Shown in pieces: positions 7,138-15,751 of a DNA stretch of 33,110 nucleotides. The notes beneath the pieces were generated by a model. That model worked only from the letters and a program-made list of their open reading frames with translations, had not been told where the DNA came from and did no database searches. The stretch comes from Bacillota bacterium (GTDB lineage: Bacteria > Bacillota > Syntrophomonadia > Syntrophomonadales > Syntrophomonadaceae). Both the position numbers and the translations under genes were made by a program. The stretch's first letter is position 1. Each line of letters opens with the position of its first letter. The stretch is taken from contig JAEWZB010000011.1 of the NCBI GenBank assembly GCA_023395515.1, positions 1-33,110 of the forward strand, read 5' to 3'.

Positions 7138-8298
7138 TTACTTCAACTCTTTTATTGATTTAATATAAACTAATGCTCCAATCATAGCTGGAATAACTGC
7201 TAAAAGATAAATTATTTGATAACCTAAAATTTCAGCTAATATACCCCAGATGATTGCACCTGCCCCAATCCCCAGATCAAAACCAAGAAAGAAAGTAGCA
7301 TTTGCAGCCCCTCTTCTCGAGTGGTTAACATTACGTACAGACATTGCCTGCAATGCTGGCTGGATAGCGCCAAATCCAATTCCATAAATAAATCCGGCCA
7401 TAAGAAAAATAGTGAGCGAATTAGCAAAATAAATTAAGAACATTGCAAGTATAATACAAATTATGCCCGGAAGCACGGCAAAAGAAGTACCTTTTTTATC
7501 GGTTAAACGGCCAAAGTAGGGCCGGGAAAACAATAAAGCGGCAGCATAGACGGTAAAAAATAATCCTATGTTCTCAACTTGTTGTTGAGCTGCATAAAGC
7601 GCAATAAAGGAAACAATCGCTCCATAACTCATGGTAACAAAAAAAATCACAATCGCAGGAAGAATGGCGGATCTTTCAAATATTCCTCCTTTATCAGGTT
7701 TTGCAAGCACATCAGGTTTATGATATTTTATGGGCCAAGCAATGAAAATGGAAATTAATACTGCTGCTGCAGACATATAAAAAACCATACTAAATCCGTA
7801 GCGGCTGAGGATTCCCAGTCCTAGTGCCGGCGCGATGGCCATAGCAAGCGTACTTGTTAATCCAAAATAGCCCATTCCTTCCCCTAAACGGGATTTAGGA
7901 ATTATATCCGAAGCTATTGTGCTGGAAGCTGTACTGGAGGCCCCCCAACCAAAACCATGAATAAACCTAAAAATTAATAGCACTAAAATTGTGGAAGTCC
8001 AATTATATGCCACAACACATATAAGAAATACTATTAAACCTAAAATATATACGTCCCTTCTGCCACGGCTGTCCAATAAACGACCGGCAATCGGCCTCAT
8101 TAAAACCGCGGAAAAGGTAAAAATCCCCACCACCAGACCCGCCCAAGTATCTGAGCCTCCTAGCCTGGCGGAAAAAACAGGCAATACCGGCAATAGCATT
8201 TGAAATCCCATGGTAATAAATAAGCTTGCTATTGATATCAAAATAAAATCCCGAGTCCAAAGTGACTCCTTATTTTGAAGTTCTGCTTCTTTTTCCAT
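7138..8298 (-). CDS. MFS drug/metabolite efflux transporter
   Basis: This 386-aa major facilitator has about 12 membrane helices. The motif-A-like loop after helix 2 reads GRLLDSRGRRDVYILG, and the equivalent loop in the second half is GRLTDKKGTSFAVL. It belongs with the sugar/drug H+ antiporter branch, and multidrug or small toxic compound export is likely. It follows marR by 18 bases, and an AAAGAGGA lies before the ATG. The pairing with a MarR regulator is the usual arrangement for substrate-induced efflux pumps. The substrate cannot be read from the sequence. Confidence 0.9.
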   Translation of the reverse strand: MEKEAELQNKESLWTRDFILISIASLFITMGFQMLLPVLPVFSARLGGSDTWAGLVVGIFTFSAVLMRPIAGRLLDSRGRRDVYILGLIVFLICVVAYNWTSTILVLLIFRFIHGFGWGASSTASSTIASDIIPKSRLGEGMGYFGLTSTLAMAIAPALGLGILSRYGFSMVFYMSAAAVLISIFIAWPIKYHKPDVLAKPDKGGIFERSAILPAIVIFFVTMSYGAIVSFIALYAAQQQVENIGLFFTVYAAALLFSRPYFGRLTDKKGTSFAVLPGIICIILAMFLIYFANSLTIFLMAGFIYGIGFGAIQPALQAMSVRNVNHSRRGAANATFFLGFDLGIGAGAIIWGILAEILGYQIIYLLAVIPAMIGALVYIKSIKELK

Positions 8299-8316
8299 TA
8301 CTATGTCCTCTTTCGC

Positions 8317-8754
8317 CTATAATAAATTATATTTGCTTTTTTCTTCAGATAAATTGTTTATTACCTTCCTTAGCACTAGTATTGTCTCCTCAATCACACT
8401 TTCAGGAATATCTTGCGCAAAAACACTTAATGTTTCCATAAAAGCAGATTCAACCACTCCCGAAGCTTCTCTGCCTTTCTCGGTTAAATACAGCGCAGAA
8501 TATCGTTTATCTTTCTCAACTTGTTTTTTGTAAACATAACCTTTACTCTCTAAATGCCGGACAGCTTTGGCAGTTGTTGATTTTTCTACATAGAGCATTT
8601 CAGAGATTTCTTTTTGGCTTGTACCTTCATTCTTAGCTATGGCAAGAAAAAAATCATATTGTCCGCTGCTAATATCTAACTCCTTCAGCTTATGGTTAAA
8701 TATACTTTGGCTAAGCCTATAAATAGCAGCACTATATCTGCCGATACTTTCCAT
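8317..8754 (-). CDS. MarR-family transcriptional regulator
   Basis: This 145-aa winged-helix protein probably represses itself and the efflux gene behind it. The DNA-binding part spans about residues 40-90, with SQKEISEMLYVEKSTTAKAVRHLESKGYV as helix-turn-helix and KDKRYSALYLTEKG as the wing; the ends form the dimer interface. AAAGGAAG lies 9 bases before the ATG. Its promoter (see 8794-8822) carries a perfect AAACTATAGTTT palindrome between -35 and -10, a good autorepression site. A decayed copy of this promoter and of the first codons lies 1.9 kb away at 6797-6905. Confidence 0.93.
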   Translation of the reverse strand: MESIGRYSAAIYRLSQSIFNHKLKELDISSGQYDFFLAIAKNEGTSQKEISEMLYVEKSTTAKAVRHLESKGYVYKKQVEKDKRYSALYLTEKGREASGVVESAFMETLSVFAQDIPESVIEETILVLRKVINNLSEEKSKYNLL

Positions 8755-8793
8755 CGAACTATTCTTCCTTTCACAATAGTTTTCTTTGAAACT

Positions 8794-8822
8794 AATTTAT
8801 CAAACTATAGTTTCATTATCAA
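8794..8822 (-). promoter_or_regulatory. marR promoter with palindromic operator in the spacer
   Basis: The -35 TTGATA (8822-8817) and -10 TAAATT (8799-8794) are 17 bases apart on the minus strand. A perfect 12-bp palindrome, AAACTATAGTTT (8802-8813), sits in the spacer, with a further half-site TTTGAAAC at 8785-8792. This is the expected geometry for MarR repression. Confidence 0.7.
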
Positions 8823-8850
8823 CTATTATTGGTTACATCAAAATATAAAA

Positions 8851-8882
8851 ACGCCAGAAGCACATTTTTAAGCTCCTAGCGT
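8851..8882 (-). terminator. Intrinsic terminator downstream of the interrupted gene at 9081
   Basis: ACGCCAGAAGC pairs imperfectly with GCTCCTAGCGT and is followed on the minus strand by TTTTTATATTTT. It would end transcripts coming from 9926-9081. The rest of 8883-9080 shows no supported gene. Confidence 0.55.
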
Positions 8883-9080
8883 AACATATTCAATCCCCTG
8901 CTTTACATGGCATCCTACACATCATCACACTTTAATCGGGCTACAACCTTTGATTGTTCCACTCGCGTGGGACTCTTATACTCCACGTTGTTTAAAATAT
9001 TTGATTCTTACTATATTTACACTATAGATGGCCTGTTTAAATTGGAGTTTCCCTTTTTTTTGACTTATAGGCTAAATGAG

Positions 9081-9926
9081 CTATTCAAAAAGGTTCTTAG
9101 AAAATTCCTCTCTATAACTATCCAGTAGAATATTTAAATCCTCACAACCCATTAATTCTTTTAAATCAGACTTATCATTATCAGATAAATGATTATAATA
9201 TCTTTTTCTTAAATTCAAATAATCTTTTAAAACATGTGCGGTATAAATTATTGCAGTTTCTATAGATAATTCTAAAATCATAATACCAGTAATTTTGCCA
9301 TTATAGACTAAACTATGTCTTATGGAACTAGTTCCTAACCCCATATAAAGGCTATGTATACTTGATGAAAATATATTGTATAAGCCAGACTCAACATCCT
9401 TTTCTAATATCCCAATATCTCCTCTTTTATAGGTTGGTTTACTGCCTGTTAATATATGACTCTGTGTTTGTTTATCCAATTTTCTAAAATCTTCATTCTC
9501 TTGAATTCTTTTAACAATATTATTTCTAATTATTTCCGCACTTAAAAATTCATAATTTAAAGGAAGTTTTAATTTTTTAGATATATCTATTAGATTAACA
9601 TCATAATTTAGGGTTAAAAGATTATACCTAAATTCAATTTCCTCTTATGAAATTTTTCTTTCAGCAAAATGGAAGTACAAATTAGTAGTTTCCATAATAT
9701 TTCTTGCCAAAGAACCTATCGCTGCTAAATCTAGTTCTATAAATTCGTTTTCTTTAGCTATTTTGAGCAAAGAAATAATACTTTTATCATGGAGAAGAAT
9801 CTTTTCCATGATTTTGTCTACTATCATTACCCTAAAAGAACTGATAGTAATTCCATTATCAATAACAGAAATTTTTTTACCAATACTATAAACTCTATTT
9901 AACTTTTGAAACCCATTAGCAGCCAT
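9081..9926 (-). pseudogene. DUF5677-like protein gene interrupted by one in-frame stop
   Basis: A continuous minus-strand frame of 282 codons runs from ATG 9926 (AAAGGAGA 9 bases upstream) to a stop at 9081. It is broken only by TAA at 9647-9645 after the residues HFAERKIS. Beyond the stop the frame continues with EEIEFRYNLLTLNYD, and later SSIHSLYMGLGTSS and an alpha-helical membrane-like stretch ILELSIETAIIYTAHVL. The layout (NIMETTNLYFHFAERKIS followed by EEIEFRYNLL) resembles DUF5677-type proteins; this is from memory and uncertain. A CAA-to-TAA change would account for the break. The upstream part alone is 93 aa. There is no good ribosome-binding site after the stop, so the gene is probably inactive or read through. 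Confidence 0.7.
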
Positions 9927-10106
9927 GGTTATTTATCTCCTTTAGACTTTTCACAATATACATTGTTATTTAGCCATTTAGCTAGAATGTCAATTTTTTT
10001 GATTTACGGTGACAGTGGAACAGAAATATTGTCAAACCCAGTTTTTACATTATCCTTATATTTATATTTAATTTGTACTTACGGTTACGAATTCCGCTGT
10101 AGCGAA

Positions 10107-10124
10107 AATTACCCTGTGGTAATT
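10107..10124. promoter_or_regulatory. Inverted repeat upstream of the interrupted gene
   Basis: AATTACC and GGTAATT flank a CTGT loop, about 180 bases before the start at 9926. It may be an operator or a weak terminator of the BRO gene, whose stop is at 10168. The rest of 9927-10167 is AT-rich with no gene that I can support. Confidence 0.35.
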
Positions 10125-10167
10125 CATAATACAGTCAAATGAGGATATTTTTCTGAAACAATACCAT

Positions 10168-11052
10168 TTATAGATTTTTATCGTCTTTATCAGATTCCTC
10201 AATTACATCCCCAATTACATCCCCAATAAGACGGGAGAAATCAACAGCGTTATTTTTTGTAATCACAGGCTTACCAGTATCAGCTTCAATTTCTTTGCGA
10301 GCATTTCCTGCAATTCGACCTCCACGACTTGCTACCTGCCTATTTTCTTCAAAAGTTTGCGGTTCTGTTGTCCTGGAAATCTCTGTCGTAGTAGCCTCAG
10401 CAAGCATATTAAGAACTAGTTCCAATGTAGACATATTATCGCGGAGGTTTTCCTTCTTTAGCCCTTTAAGTTGTTTGTACTGGCGAGTTGTCATGCCGGA
10501 CCATGCTCTGGTAATTTCGTCAGTCAGTATGGCGTATTCTTGTCCTCGCTTTACACCACGGTCATCCCACTCATCAGTAAGCTCCTTGCGCACTTGAAGT
10601 GCCTGCAACCGCTGATTGATCCATTCGCGTGTGTATCCTTTTTTCAAATATGTAACGAGGGCACGGTCAATGGTAAGTTCCGGATCAATAGTCTCATCTA
10701 TCCGCTCACGTCCAACCTGGGCAAGCCACATTTTGAATGGTTCAGCTTTCGGTGATGGAATAGACTGTATAATGCGTAAAAGCTGTTCAGTATTTGCAAC
10801 ATCTGTCAATCGTTTTTTCCCATCTGCAGCTTTCATCTTCAACTGCTTACAATTTGTAAGCAGTTGAGCGCCTTCTTCCATGATGCGTTTTTTCAAAACC
10901 GCCCAATAAGTACTCGCATTTCGAGATGTTGTTTGGTCAGTCAAAATTGAAACTACATCAACCACAGAAAAATACCACTCTTGTTCTTCCTCATCCCAAG
11001 CTGTACGAATCCTCCTATCCTCAAATAGTTGAATCTTGTTTTTTTCATCCAT
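10168..11052 (-). CDS. BRO-N domain (phage antirepressor-like) protein
   Basis: This 294-aa protein carries a BRO-N DNA-binding domain over about residues 5-110 (QLFEDRRIRTAWDEEEQEWY, FSVVDVVSILTD, SKQ-like RIMEEGAQLLTNCKQLKM, TDVANTEQLLRIIQSIPSPK). A helical C-terminal half specific to chromosomal BRO proteins follows. Such proteins occur in phages and as stand-alone accessory genes; the function is poorly known. I start it at the ATG at 11052, with GGGGAG 7 bases upstream; an earlier start overlaps the ribosome-binding site. The C-terminus contains a recent 12-bp tandem duplication giving GDVIGDVI (10201-10224). The leader holds a 44-bp perfect palindrome. Confidence 0.85.
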   Translation of the reverse strand: MDEKNKIQLFEDRRIRTAWDEEEQEWYFSVVDVVSILTDQTTSRNASTYWAVLKKRIMEEGAQLLTNCKQLKMKAADGKKRLTDVANTEQLLRIIQSIPSPKAEPFKMWLAQVGRERIDETIDPELTIDRALVTYLKKGYTREWINQRLQALQVRKELTDEWDDRGVKRGQEYAILTDEITRAWSGMTTRQYKQLKGLKKENLRDNMSTLELVLNMLAEATTTEISRTTEPQTFEENRQVASRGGRIAGNARKEIEADTGKPVITKNNAVDFSRLIGDVIGDVIEESDKDDKNL

Positions 11053-11086
11053 TAGCTTGCTCCCCCATCTCACCTCAATCGTTATA

Positions 11087-11130
11087 TTTAATAAGTAAAC
11101 CTATCGGATCCGATAGGTTTACTTATTAAA
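11087..11130. repeat. 44-bp perfect palindrome in the leader of the BRO-N gene
   Basis: Two 22-base arms meet without a spacer at a central GGATCC (11106-11111). Each arm reads TTTAATAAGTAAACCTATCG outward-in before GG. It begins 35 bases upstream of the BRO-N start codon. Such a long perfect palindrome could be an operator, a cruciform or recombination site, or a strong RNA hairpin. The rest of 11053-11244 shows no gene. Confidence 0.95.
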
Positions 11131-11244
11131 ACATTATATCAAACACATGTTCTAATTACATCATTTTTATATAACAAGGGAAAGAGTATATTATATGACG
11201 CCCCCGCGTGTGTCCACTTCAGTACTCTATGGCATCTTTGATTA

Positions 11245-11799
11245 TTAATGGGAAACTAGGGAGATATTTTGCACCAGCAGTTCCCCTACCTGTTTTGCTA
11301 TTTGCTCGGTACTGGCATTTAACTCATCCAGTACAAAGGATTCTACAATACCTAAAACCGCCATACTCAAAAACCTCAAAAGTATTTCGGCATCTTGTTC
11401 ATGTTTTAGGTTAGTTAGCTTTTTACTTAGCTGATTGGCCATGAAATTTAAGAGCTGTTTTCTAAAGGAGACGGTACTTTCACTTTTAAACAATGCTGAA
11501 AAGAAAGCTTTATGCTCTGCAAAATAATTGAACCAAATTATGGTGCCCTCAATAAAGCCTTTATCCTTTTTTTGCTCACAGATTTTTTCTAATTCTTCTA
11601 ATTGCTTATTGACGATTGTATCCAGCAAATCATATTTATCTACATAATGCAGATAAAAAGTTTTTCTGCTTATATCAGCTTTTTCCGCAATCTCTTTAAC
11701 CGTAATTTCATCAAATTCATTTTCTAGCAGCATTTTTAAAAAGGCGGAATGAATAAGGTTTTGTGACTTTACGATTCTCCGGTCTACTTTATCATTCAT
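11245..11799 (-). CDS. TetR-family transcriptional regulator
   Basis: This 184-aa regulator has an N-terminal helix-turn-helix of TetR type (VKEIAEKADISRKTFYLHYVDKYDLL, residues about 31-56) and a helical ligand-binding C-terminal domain close to the TetR_C_7/DhaS-like group. I start it at the ATG at 11799 (MNDKVDRR), because AAAGGAG lies 7 bases upstream; the longer frame to 11862 has no such signal. It is divergent from the alpha/beta hydrolase at 11967, and the 167-base gap holds inverted repeats, so it most likely controls that gene and itself. The inducer is unknown. Confidence 0.93.
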   Translation of the reverse strand: MNDKVDRRIVKSQNLIHSAFLKMLLENEFDEITVKEIAEKADISRKTFYLHYVDKYDLLDTIVNKQLEELEKICEQKKDKGFIEGTIIWFNYFAEHKAFFSALFKSESTVSFRKQLLNFMANQLSKKLTNLKHEQDAEILLRFLSMAVLGIVESFVLDELNASTEQIAKQVGELLVQNISLVSH

Positions 11800-11838
11800 G
11801 GCAAAACTCCTTTGGTTAATATACATATTTTGCAAAAA

Positions 11839-11939
11839 GTGTACTAATACACACAAATACAAATGTGGTCATTGCAATGAATAGAACTATAATTCACTAT
11901 AAATATACACAAGAGAATTAAGACTCGCAAGTGTATATT
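11839..11939. promoter_or_regulatory. Divergent control region between tetR and the hydrolase
   Basis: Two inverted repeats are visible: GTGTA-CTAA-TACAC at 11839-11852, close to the regulator start, and AATATACAC (11902-11910) with GTGTATATT (11931-11939). The shared core TGTA/TACA suggests that both could be TetR operators. AATAGGAGG-type ribosome binding for the hydrolase follows at about 11951. Confidence 0.45.
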
Positions 11940-11966
11940 AAGAAATAAATATAGGAGGTCGAAAAT

Positions 11967-12887
11967 ATGACCGTTACTAAAAGAAATGTAACATTTAATG
12001 CCCATGGACTGCAGGTGGCAGGCATTTTAAATTTACCGGTAAATTTTGAAGAAAATAAGAAAAATCCTGCCATTGTATGTGTTCATCCGGGCAGTAGCTG
12101 CAAAGATCAAACTGCGGGCATTTATGCGGGGAAGCTTGCCGAATTAGGATATGTAACTATTGCCTTTGATGCCTCATATCAGGGTGAAAGTGAAGGTGAA
12201 CCCCGGTATATCGAAATACCGGCTGCACGGGTTGAAGATATTCGTTGTGCGGTAGATTACCTGACTACACTTGATTTTGTAGATGAAAACCGGATTGGTG
12301 TATTAGGTGTTTGCGCCGGGGGTGGCTATGCGGTAAATGCGGCCATGACAGAACGCCGCATCAAAGCAGTAGGTACAGTGGTGGGAGCTAATATCGGCCG
12401 GGTATACCGTGAAACCCTGGATACCATCCCTACCTTAGAAGCAGTTGGGCAACAACGCACTGCCGAAGCTCGCGGGGCTGAACCCATGATCACAAATTGG
12501 ATTCCTCATAATCAGGAGGAAAGAGAGCAGGCTGGTATTACTGATATAGATATCATTGAAGCGGTTGATTATTACACAACCTCCAGAGGTCAATGTCCTA
12601 ACTCTCCCAATAAGCTGAAATTCACCAGTTTAGGGCCAGTATTAGGTTTTGATGCTTTCCATTTAGCCGAAGTCCTGTTAACTCAACCTTTACAAATCAT
12701 TATTGGTGACAAACAGGGTGGGTTCGGTTCATACAGAGATGGCCACGAGCTTTATAAAAAAGCTGCTTCTGAGAAAAAGGATTTGTTCATTCTTGAAGGT
12801 GTAAGTCACTATGATTTATACGACCAACCAGAACCAGTTAGAAAAGCAGTTGAAAAATTGGATGCTTTTTATAGAGAAAATCTCTAA
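11967..12887 (+). CDS. Alpha/beta hydrolase (dienelactone hydrolase/YcjY-like)
   Basis: This 306-aa cytoplasmic hydrolase has the alpha/beta fold. The nucleophile elbow is GVCAGGGY, with Cys where many esterases have Ser, as in dienelactone hydrolases and the YcjY group. The catalytic His is in GVSHYDLYD and the acid probably in IIGDKQGG. The oxyanion region is CVHPGSSCKDQ near residue 38. ATAGGAGG lies 8 bases before the ATG. It is divergent from a TetR regulator and faces an aldo/keto reductase, which suggests a detoxification role for an ester, lactone or aldehyde. Substrate and reaction are not determinable here. Confidence 0.88.
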   Translation: MTVTKRNVTFNAHGLQVAGILNLPVNFEENKKNPAIVCVHPGSSCKDQTAGIYAGKLAELGYVTIAFDASYQGESEGEPRYIEIPAARVEDIRCAVDYLTTLDFVDENRIGVLGVCAGGGYAVNAAMTERRIKAVGTVVGANIGRVYRETLDTIPTLEAVGQQRTAEARGAEPMITNWIPHNQEEREQAGITDIDIIEAVDYYTTSRGQCPNSPNKLKFTSLGPVLGFDAFHLAEVLLTQPLQIIIGDKQGGFGSYRDGHELYKKAASEKKDLFILEGVSHYDLYDQPEPVRKAVEKLDAFYRENL

Positions 12888-12936
12888 AAACATAAAAAAT
12901 GCAACCCACCACTAAGGTATAGGGATTAATTTGCCA

Positions 12937-12975
12937 GGGGCTAAGTATTCAGAATATAATCCAATACTTAGCCCC
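12937..12975. terminator. Convergent-gene hairpin, probable terminator
   Basis: GGGGCTAAGTATT (12937-12949) pairs perfectly with AATACTTAGCCCC (12963-12975) between the converging hydrolase and aldo/keto reductase genes. No T-tract follows on either strand, so termination strength is uncertain. Confidence 0.6.
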
Positions 12976-13025
12976 ACTAGTTCCCTAATAAGGTTCATCC
13001 GTAATATTAAGGTTTTAATTCAGAT

Positions 13026-14018
13026 TTACAAACTCCGAACCACAACCCCATTTTTAAATTGCATCTTAGGAAAGCTGGCGCCCGCTATTTCTTTTTCCGG
13101 TATCGCTTCCTCAATGCGAGCCAGGTCGGCCTCGCTGAGACAGAGCTTTAAAGCCCCTAGGGCTTCTTTAAAATGATCCGGCTTACTATTACCGATCAGC
13201 GGGATGATATCCTCCCCTTTGGATAATATCCAGGCATAAGCAAGCTGTGACACTGTTGCCTGCTTTTCGGCGGCGATTTGAGCCAATCGCTCTACCAGTG
13301 CCACATTTTTTTCAATATTTCCCTCCCAAAAGAGAGGAATATAGCCGCCTTTACATCGTTCAATACGCTCTTTCGTCCAAGTCCCGGCCAACATTCCATG
13401 GGCCATAACTCCAAAAGCCACTACACCAATTCCTAATTCCCGGGCAATTGGCAGAATGTCCTCTTCAATTTCACGATTAAAGAGAGAATATTCTGCTTCT
13501 ACAAAACGGATGGGATGGGTTGCATGAGCCTTTTTTAAGGTTTCCCCATCAACCTGAGTAATGCCAATATGCTTCACATAACCGGCCTGAACCAGGTCGG
13601 AAATTGCCCCTATCGTTTCTTCCACAGGAATGTCCAGGTCAATTCTAGCTGGCTGGTAAAGGTCGATATAATCTAACTTCAGCCGTTTCAAAGAATGGGT
13701 GAGATAATTTTTTACCGTCAATGGCCTCACATCTAGTCCATACATGGACCCGCCCGGTGCTACCAGCGCTCCAAACTTTACGGACACAAAAACCTCATCC
13801 CGGGTACGCCCCTTCAAGGCTTCTCCAATCACCATCTCGCTTTGCCCCGCGCCATAGAAATCTGCCGTATTAAAAACAGTGACGCCCTCCTCCAAAGCCG
13901 CATGAATCGTGGCAATACTTTCTTTTCGGGCGCTTTCATTTCCATTTGACATATGTCCGCATCCCAAGCCAAGTCTGGATATGCTCAACCCGTTTTCTAT
14001 CTCTGGCTTATTTACCAT
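13026..14018 (-). CDS. Aldo/keto reductase
   Basis: This 330-aa NADPH-dependent oxidoreductase has a TIM barrel. The conserved AKR start is ISRLGLGCGHM. The catalytic Asp and Tyr are in FNTADFYGAGQSE and the Lys in VFVSVKFGAL. The usual catalytic His position reads LYQPARID instead of LYQLHR, a variation seen in one AKR branch. The NADP phosphate-binding end is PLIGNSKPDHFKEAL. I start it at the ATG at 14018, with GGAGGG 6 bases upstream; a GTG six codons earlier overlaps that site. It follows vanX by 87 bases on the same strand, so it may be read through from the van operon, but it has no known role in glycopeptide resistance. Confidence 0.92.
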   Translation of the reverse strand: MVNKPEIENGLSISRLGLGCGHMSNGNESARKESIATIHAALEEGVTVFNTADFYGAGQSEMVIGEALKGRTRDEVFVSVKFGALVAPGGSMYGLDVRPLTVKNYLTHSLKRLKLDYIDLYQPARIDLDIPVEETIGAISDLVQAGYVKHIGITQVDGETLKKAHATHPIRFVEAEYSLFNREIEEDILPIARELGIGVVAFGVMAHGMLAGTWTKERIERCKGGYIPLFWEGNIEKNVALVERLAQIAAEKQATVSQLAYAWILSKGEDIIPLIGNSKPDHFKEALGALKLCLSEADLARIEEAIPEKEIAGASFPKMQFKNGVVVRSL

Positions 14019-14105
14019 TATTGTCCCTCCGTGCACACAAGTTCCTTATATTATAAAAGAATTTGCCAACGAAGAAAATCCAGCTTTAAGCAACTCGTGG
14101 CCGGG

Positions 14106-14717
14106 CTAGGTGATGGGAAAATCAAAATAAGTGTTAGGATAAGGTTCGTGTTTCAGTTTATAATGCCACCACTCGCAATCGTAGGCCACAAAGCCGCAGG
14201 CCTCCATGATAGAACAAAGATATTGACGATTTCTCGCTTCGATAGGTGTGATTCCTGGTGCTCCATGATGTGAAATTGAATCCATTAAATCAAAGTCGCC
14301 GCCCATAGGAATAAGTATACCAGTAGCTAAATCATAAAGAGTTAAGTCAATGGAACTGCCCCGACTGTGGCCCGATTTAGCCGCCACATATCCTTTTTCA
14401 ACTATCTCGGTTTTGTCAATATTCGGATAGTGTTTTAGTTTGGTTCGGCCATCTTCCGGCTGTTTTGACCAGCGCAGAAAACAATCTACGGCAGATTGGG
14501 GGCGATAACCATCCCAAAGCAGCAAACCCCAGCCAAAGGATGCAGCTTTTTCCCGTGCTTTTTCCAGGCTTAAGCACAAAGCTCTGGTACCCACAATGCG
14601 ATTTGCTACATATCCGTCCACCGGTTTGCCGGTAAAATTATCCCAGGTGGCATATTTAGCATCCCAACGTATGCCCGGCACCAGCTCATCTACAAAGACA
14701 AAATCATTTTTCATCAT
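14106..14717 (-). CDS. vanX: D-Ala-D-Ala dipeptidase VanX
   Basis: This 203-aa zinc dipeptidase removes D-Ala-D-Ala from the cytoplasm, so that only D-Ala-D-Lac enters cell-wall precursors. The zinc and catalytic residues are all present: His117 and Asp124 in GHSRGSSIDLT, Glu182 and His185 in CEWWHYKL, and Arg72 in WDGYRPQ. The core phrase WDAKYATWDNFTGKPVDGY is that of enterococcal VanX, and the length is the same. The ATG overlaps the ligase stop (ATGA), indicating coupled translation. It is the last gene of vanH-ligase-vanX. Confidence 0.97.
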   Translation of the reverse strand: MMKNDFVFVDELVPGIRWDAKYATWDNFTGKPVDGYVANRIVGTRALCLSLEKAREKAASFGWGLLLWDGYRPQSAVDCFLRWSKQPEDGRTKLKHYPNIDKTEIVEKGYVAAKSGHSRGSSIDLTLYDLATGILIPMGGDFDLMDSISHHGAPGITPIEARNRQYLCSIMEACGFVAYDCEWWHYKLKHEPYPNTYFDFPIT

Positions 14718-15751
14718 CTTTTTACTTCCCAGGTCAGCGACACAATTCGGTCGATGACTTCGTCCAAGGGTAACCCTGCAGCCGCCATCATTCTCGGATA
14801 ACGGCTGTATGAGGTCATCCCGGGCAAAGTATTAACCTCGTTAAGGATCACCTTTCCATCTTCCTGCAGGAACATATCCACCCGCGCAAGTCCCCGGCAT
14901 CCCAAGGCGCGATATATGGCTTGGGCTGTCTCTTGAACGAGCAAACGCTTCTCTGCCGGAAGGTCAGCGGGAACGATTACCGTTGAGTTTTCGGAACCCT
15001 TTTCCGGCTTATTCTCCTGATGGATTCTGAAAAAACCATGAGATAGATGAATTTGATCTACCTCGCCTGTAATCAAATCCATATCGTTTCCTAATATCGC
15101 ACATCCTACCTCACTGCCGACCACCGCCTCCTCAATCAACACCTTCGAGTCATACTGCCTGGCGTTTTCCACCGCACTCAGTAATTCTTCTTTCTGAACT
15201 ACTTTACTGACGCCGAAAGACGAACCTGAACGGGCCGGCTTTACAAAAACGGGATAAGTAAAACAGTCAGCATCAATATCCTCCTCCGCCGTTACAATCC
15301 AGAATTTTGGCGTAGCAATTCCCGCTTTTCCAGCGACTATATAAGCCAGAGATTTATCCATACACAAAACCGAGCTGGGGATATCGCAGCCTACATAGGG
15401 AATGCCGGAAAGCTCCAGCAAACCTTGTATGGCACCATCTTCGCCAAATTTGCCATGTAGAACGGGAAACACCATATCTAAACGGATCACTAGGTATTGT
15501 CCCTGCTCCATAACCAGCAATCCGTGTACGCTTCGGTCCGGTGATAACATAACCGGACGGCAATTGCCGTTTTCCCAATTTGCTTCAGGGTAATGACAAA
15601 GCTTCCAAATACCATTTTTCGTAATCCCGATATAGAACGGTTCATACTTTTTGGTATCAAGGTTTTTAGCCACCTCCCCGGCAGATTTAACGGAGATGGG
15701 ATGTTCTTCGGAACAGCCTCCGAATATAATTGCTATTTTCAACCTATCCAT
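14714..15751 (-). CDS. D-alanine--D-lactate ligase (VanA/B/D/M type)
   Basis: This 345-aa ATP-grasp ligase joins D-Ala and D-lactate to give the depsipeptide that glycopeptides bind poorly. The N-terminal signature is FGGCSEEHPISVKSA. The ATP-binding stretch is FVKPARSGSSFGV (169-181), and the metal/phosphate end is VILNEVNTLPGMTSYSRYPR. The omega loop carries His244 (GFFRIHQENKPEKGSEN), the hallmark of D-lactate ligases, with EKGSEN as in VanA/B. I start it at the ATG at 15751, with AAAGGAG 8 bases upstream. It overlaps the vanH stop by 8 bases. The type letter cannot be fixed by eye; it appears distinct from the enterococcal alleles I recall, so no symbol is given. Confidence 0.96.
   Translation of the reverse strand: MDRLKIAIIFGGCSEEHPISVKSAGEVAKNLDTKKYEPFYIGITKNGIWKLCHYPEANWENGNCRPVMLSPDRSVHGLLVMEQGQYLVIRLDMVFPVLHGKFGEDGAIQGLLELSGIPYVGCDIPSSVLCMDKSLAYIVAGKAGIATPKFWIVTAEEDIDADCFTYPVFVKPARSGSSFGVSKVVQKEELLSAVENARQYDSKVLIEEAVVGSEVGCAILGNDMDLITGEVDQIHLSHGFFRIHQENKPEKGSENSTVIVPADLPAEKRLLVQETAQAIYRALGCRGLARVDMFLQEDGKVILNEVNTLPGMTSYSRYPRMMAAAGLPLDEVIDRIVSLTWEVKR

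Noticed and set aside
8883..9080. Possible CRISPR repeat-like stretch (single copy)
   Set aside because: No second copy or regular spacing is present anywhere in the window.
8907..9128. 73-aa plus-strand frame between the marR promoter and the interrupted gene
   Set aside because: No ribosome-binding site, odd composition, and it overlaps the end of the gene on the other strand; most likely chance.
14018..14105. VanR boxes before the aldo/keto reductase gene
   Set aside because: No 11-bp-phased TAAG cores are present in the gap.
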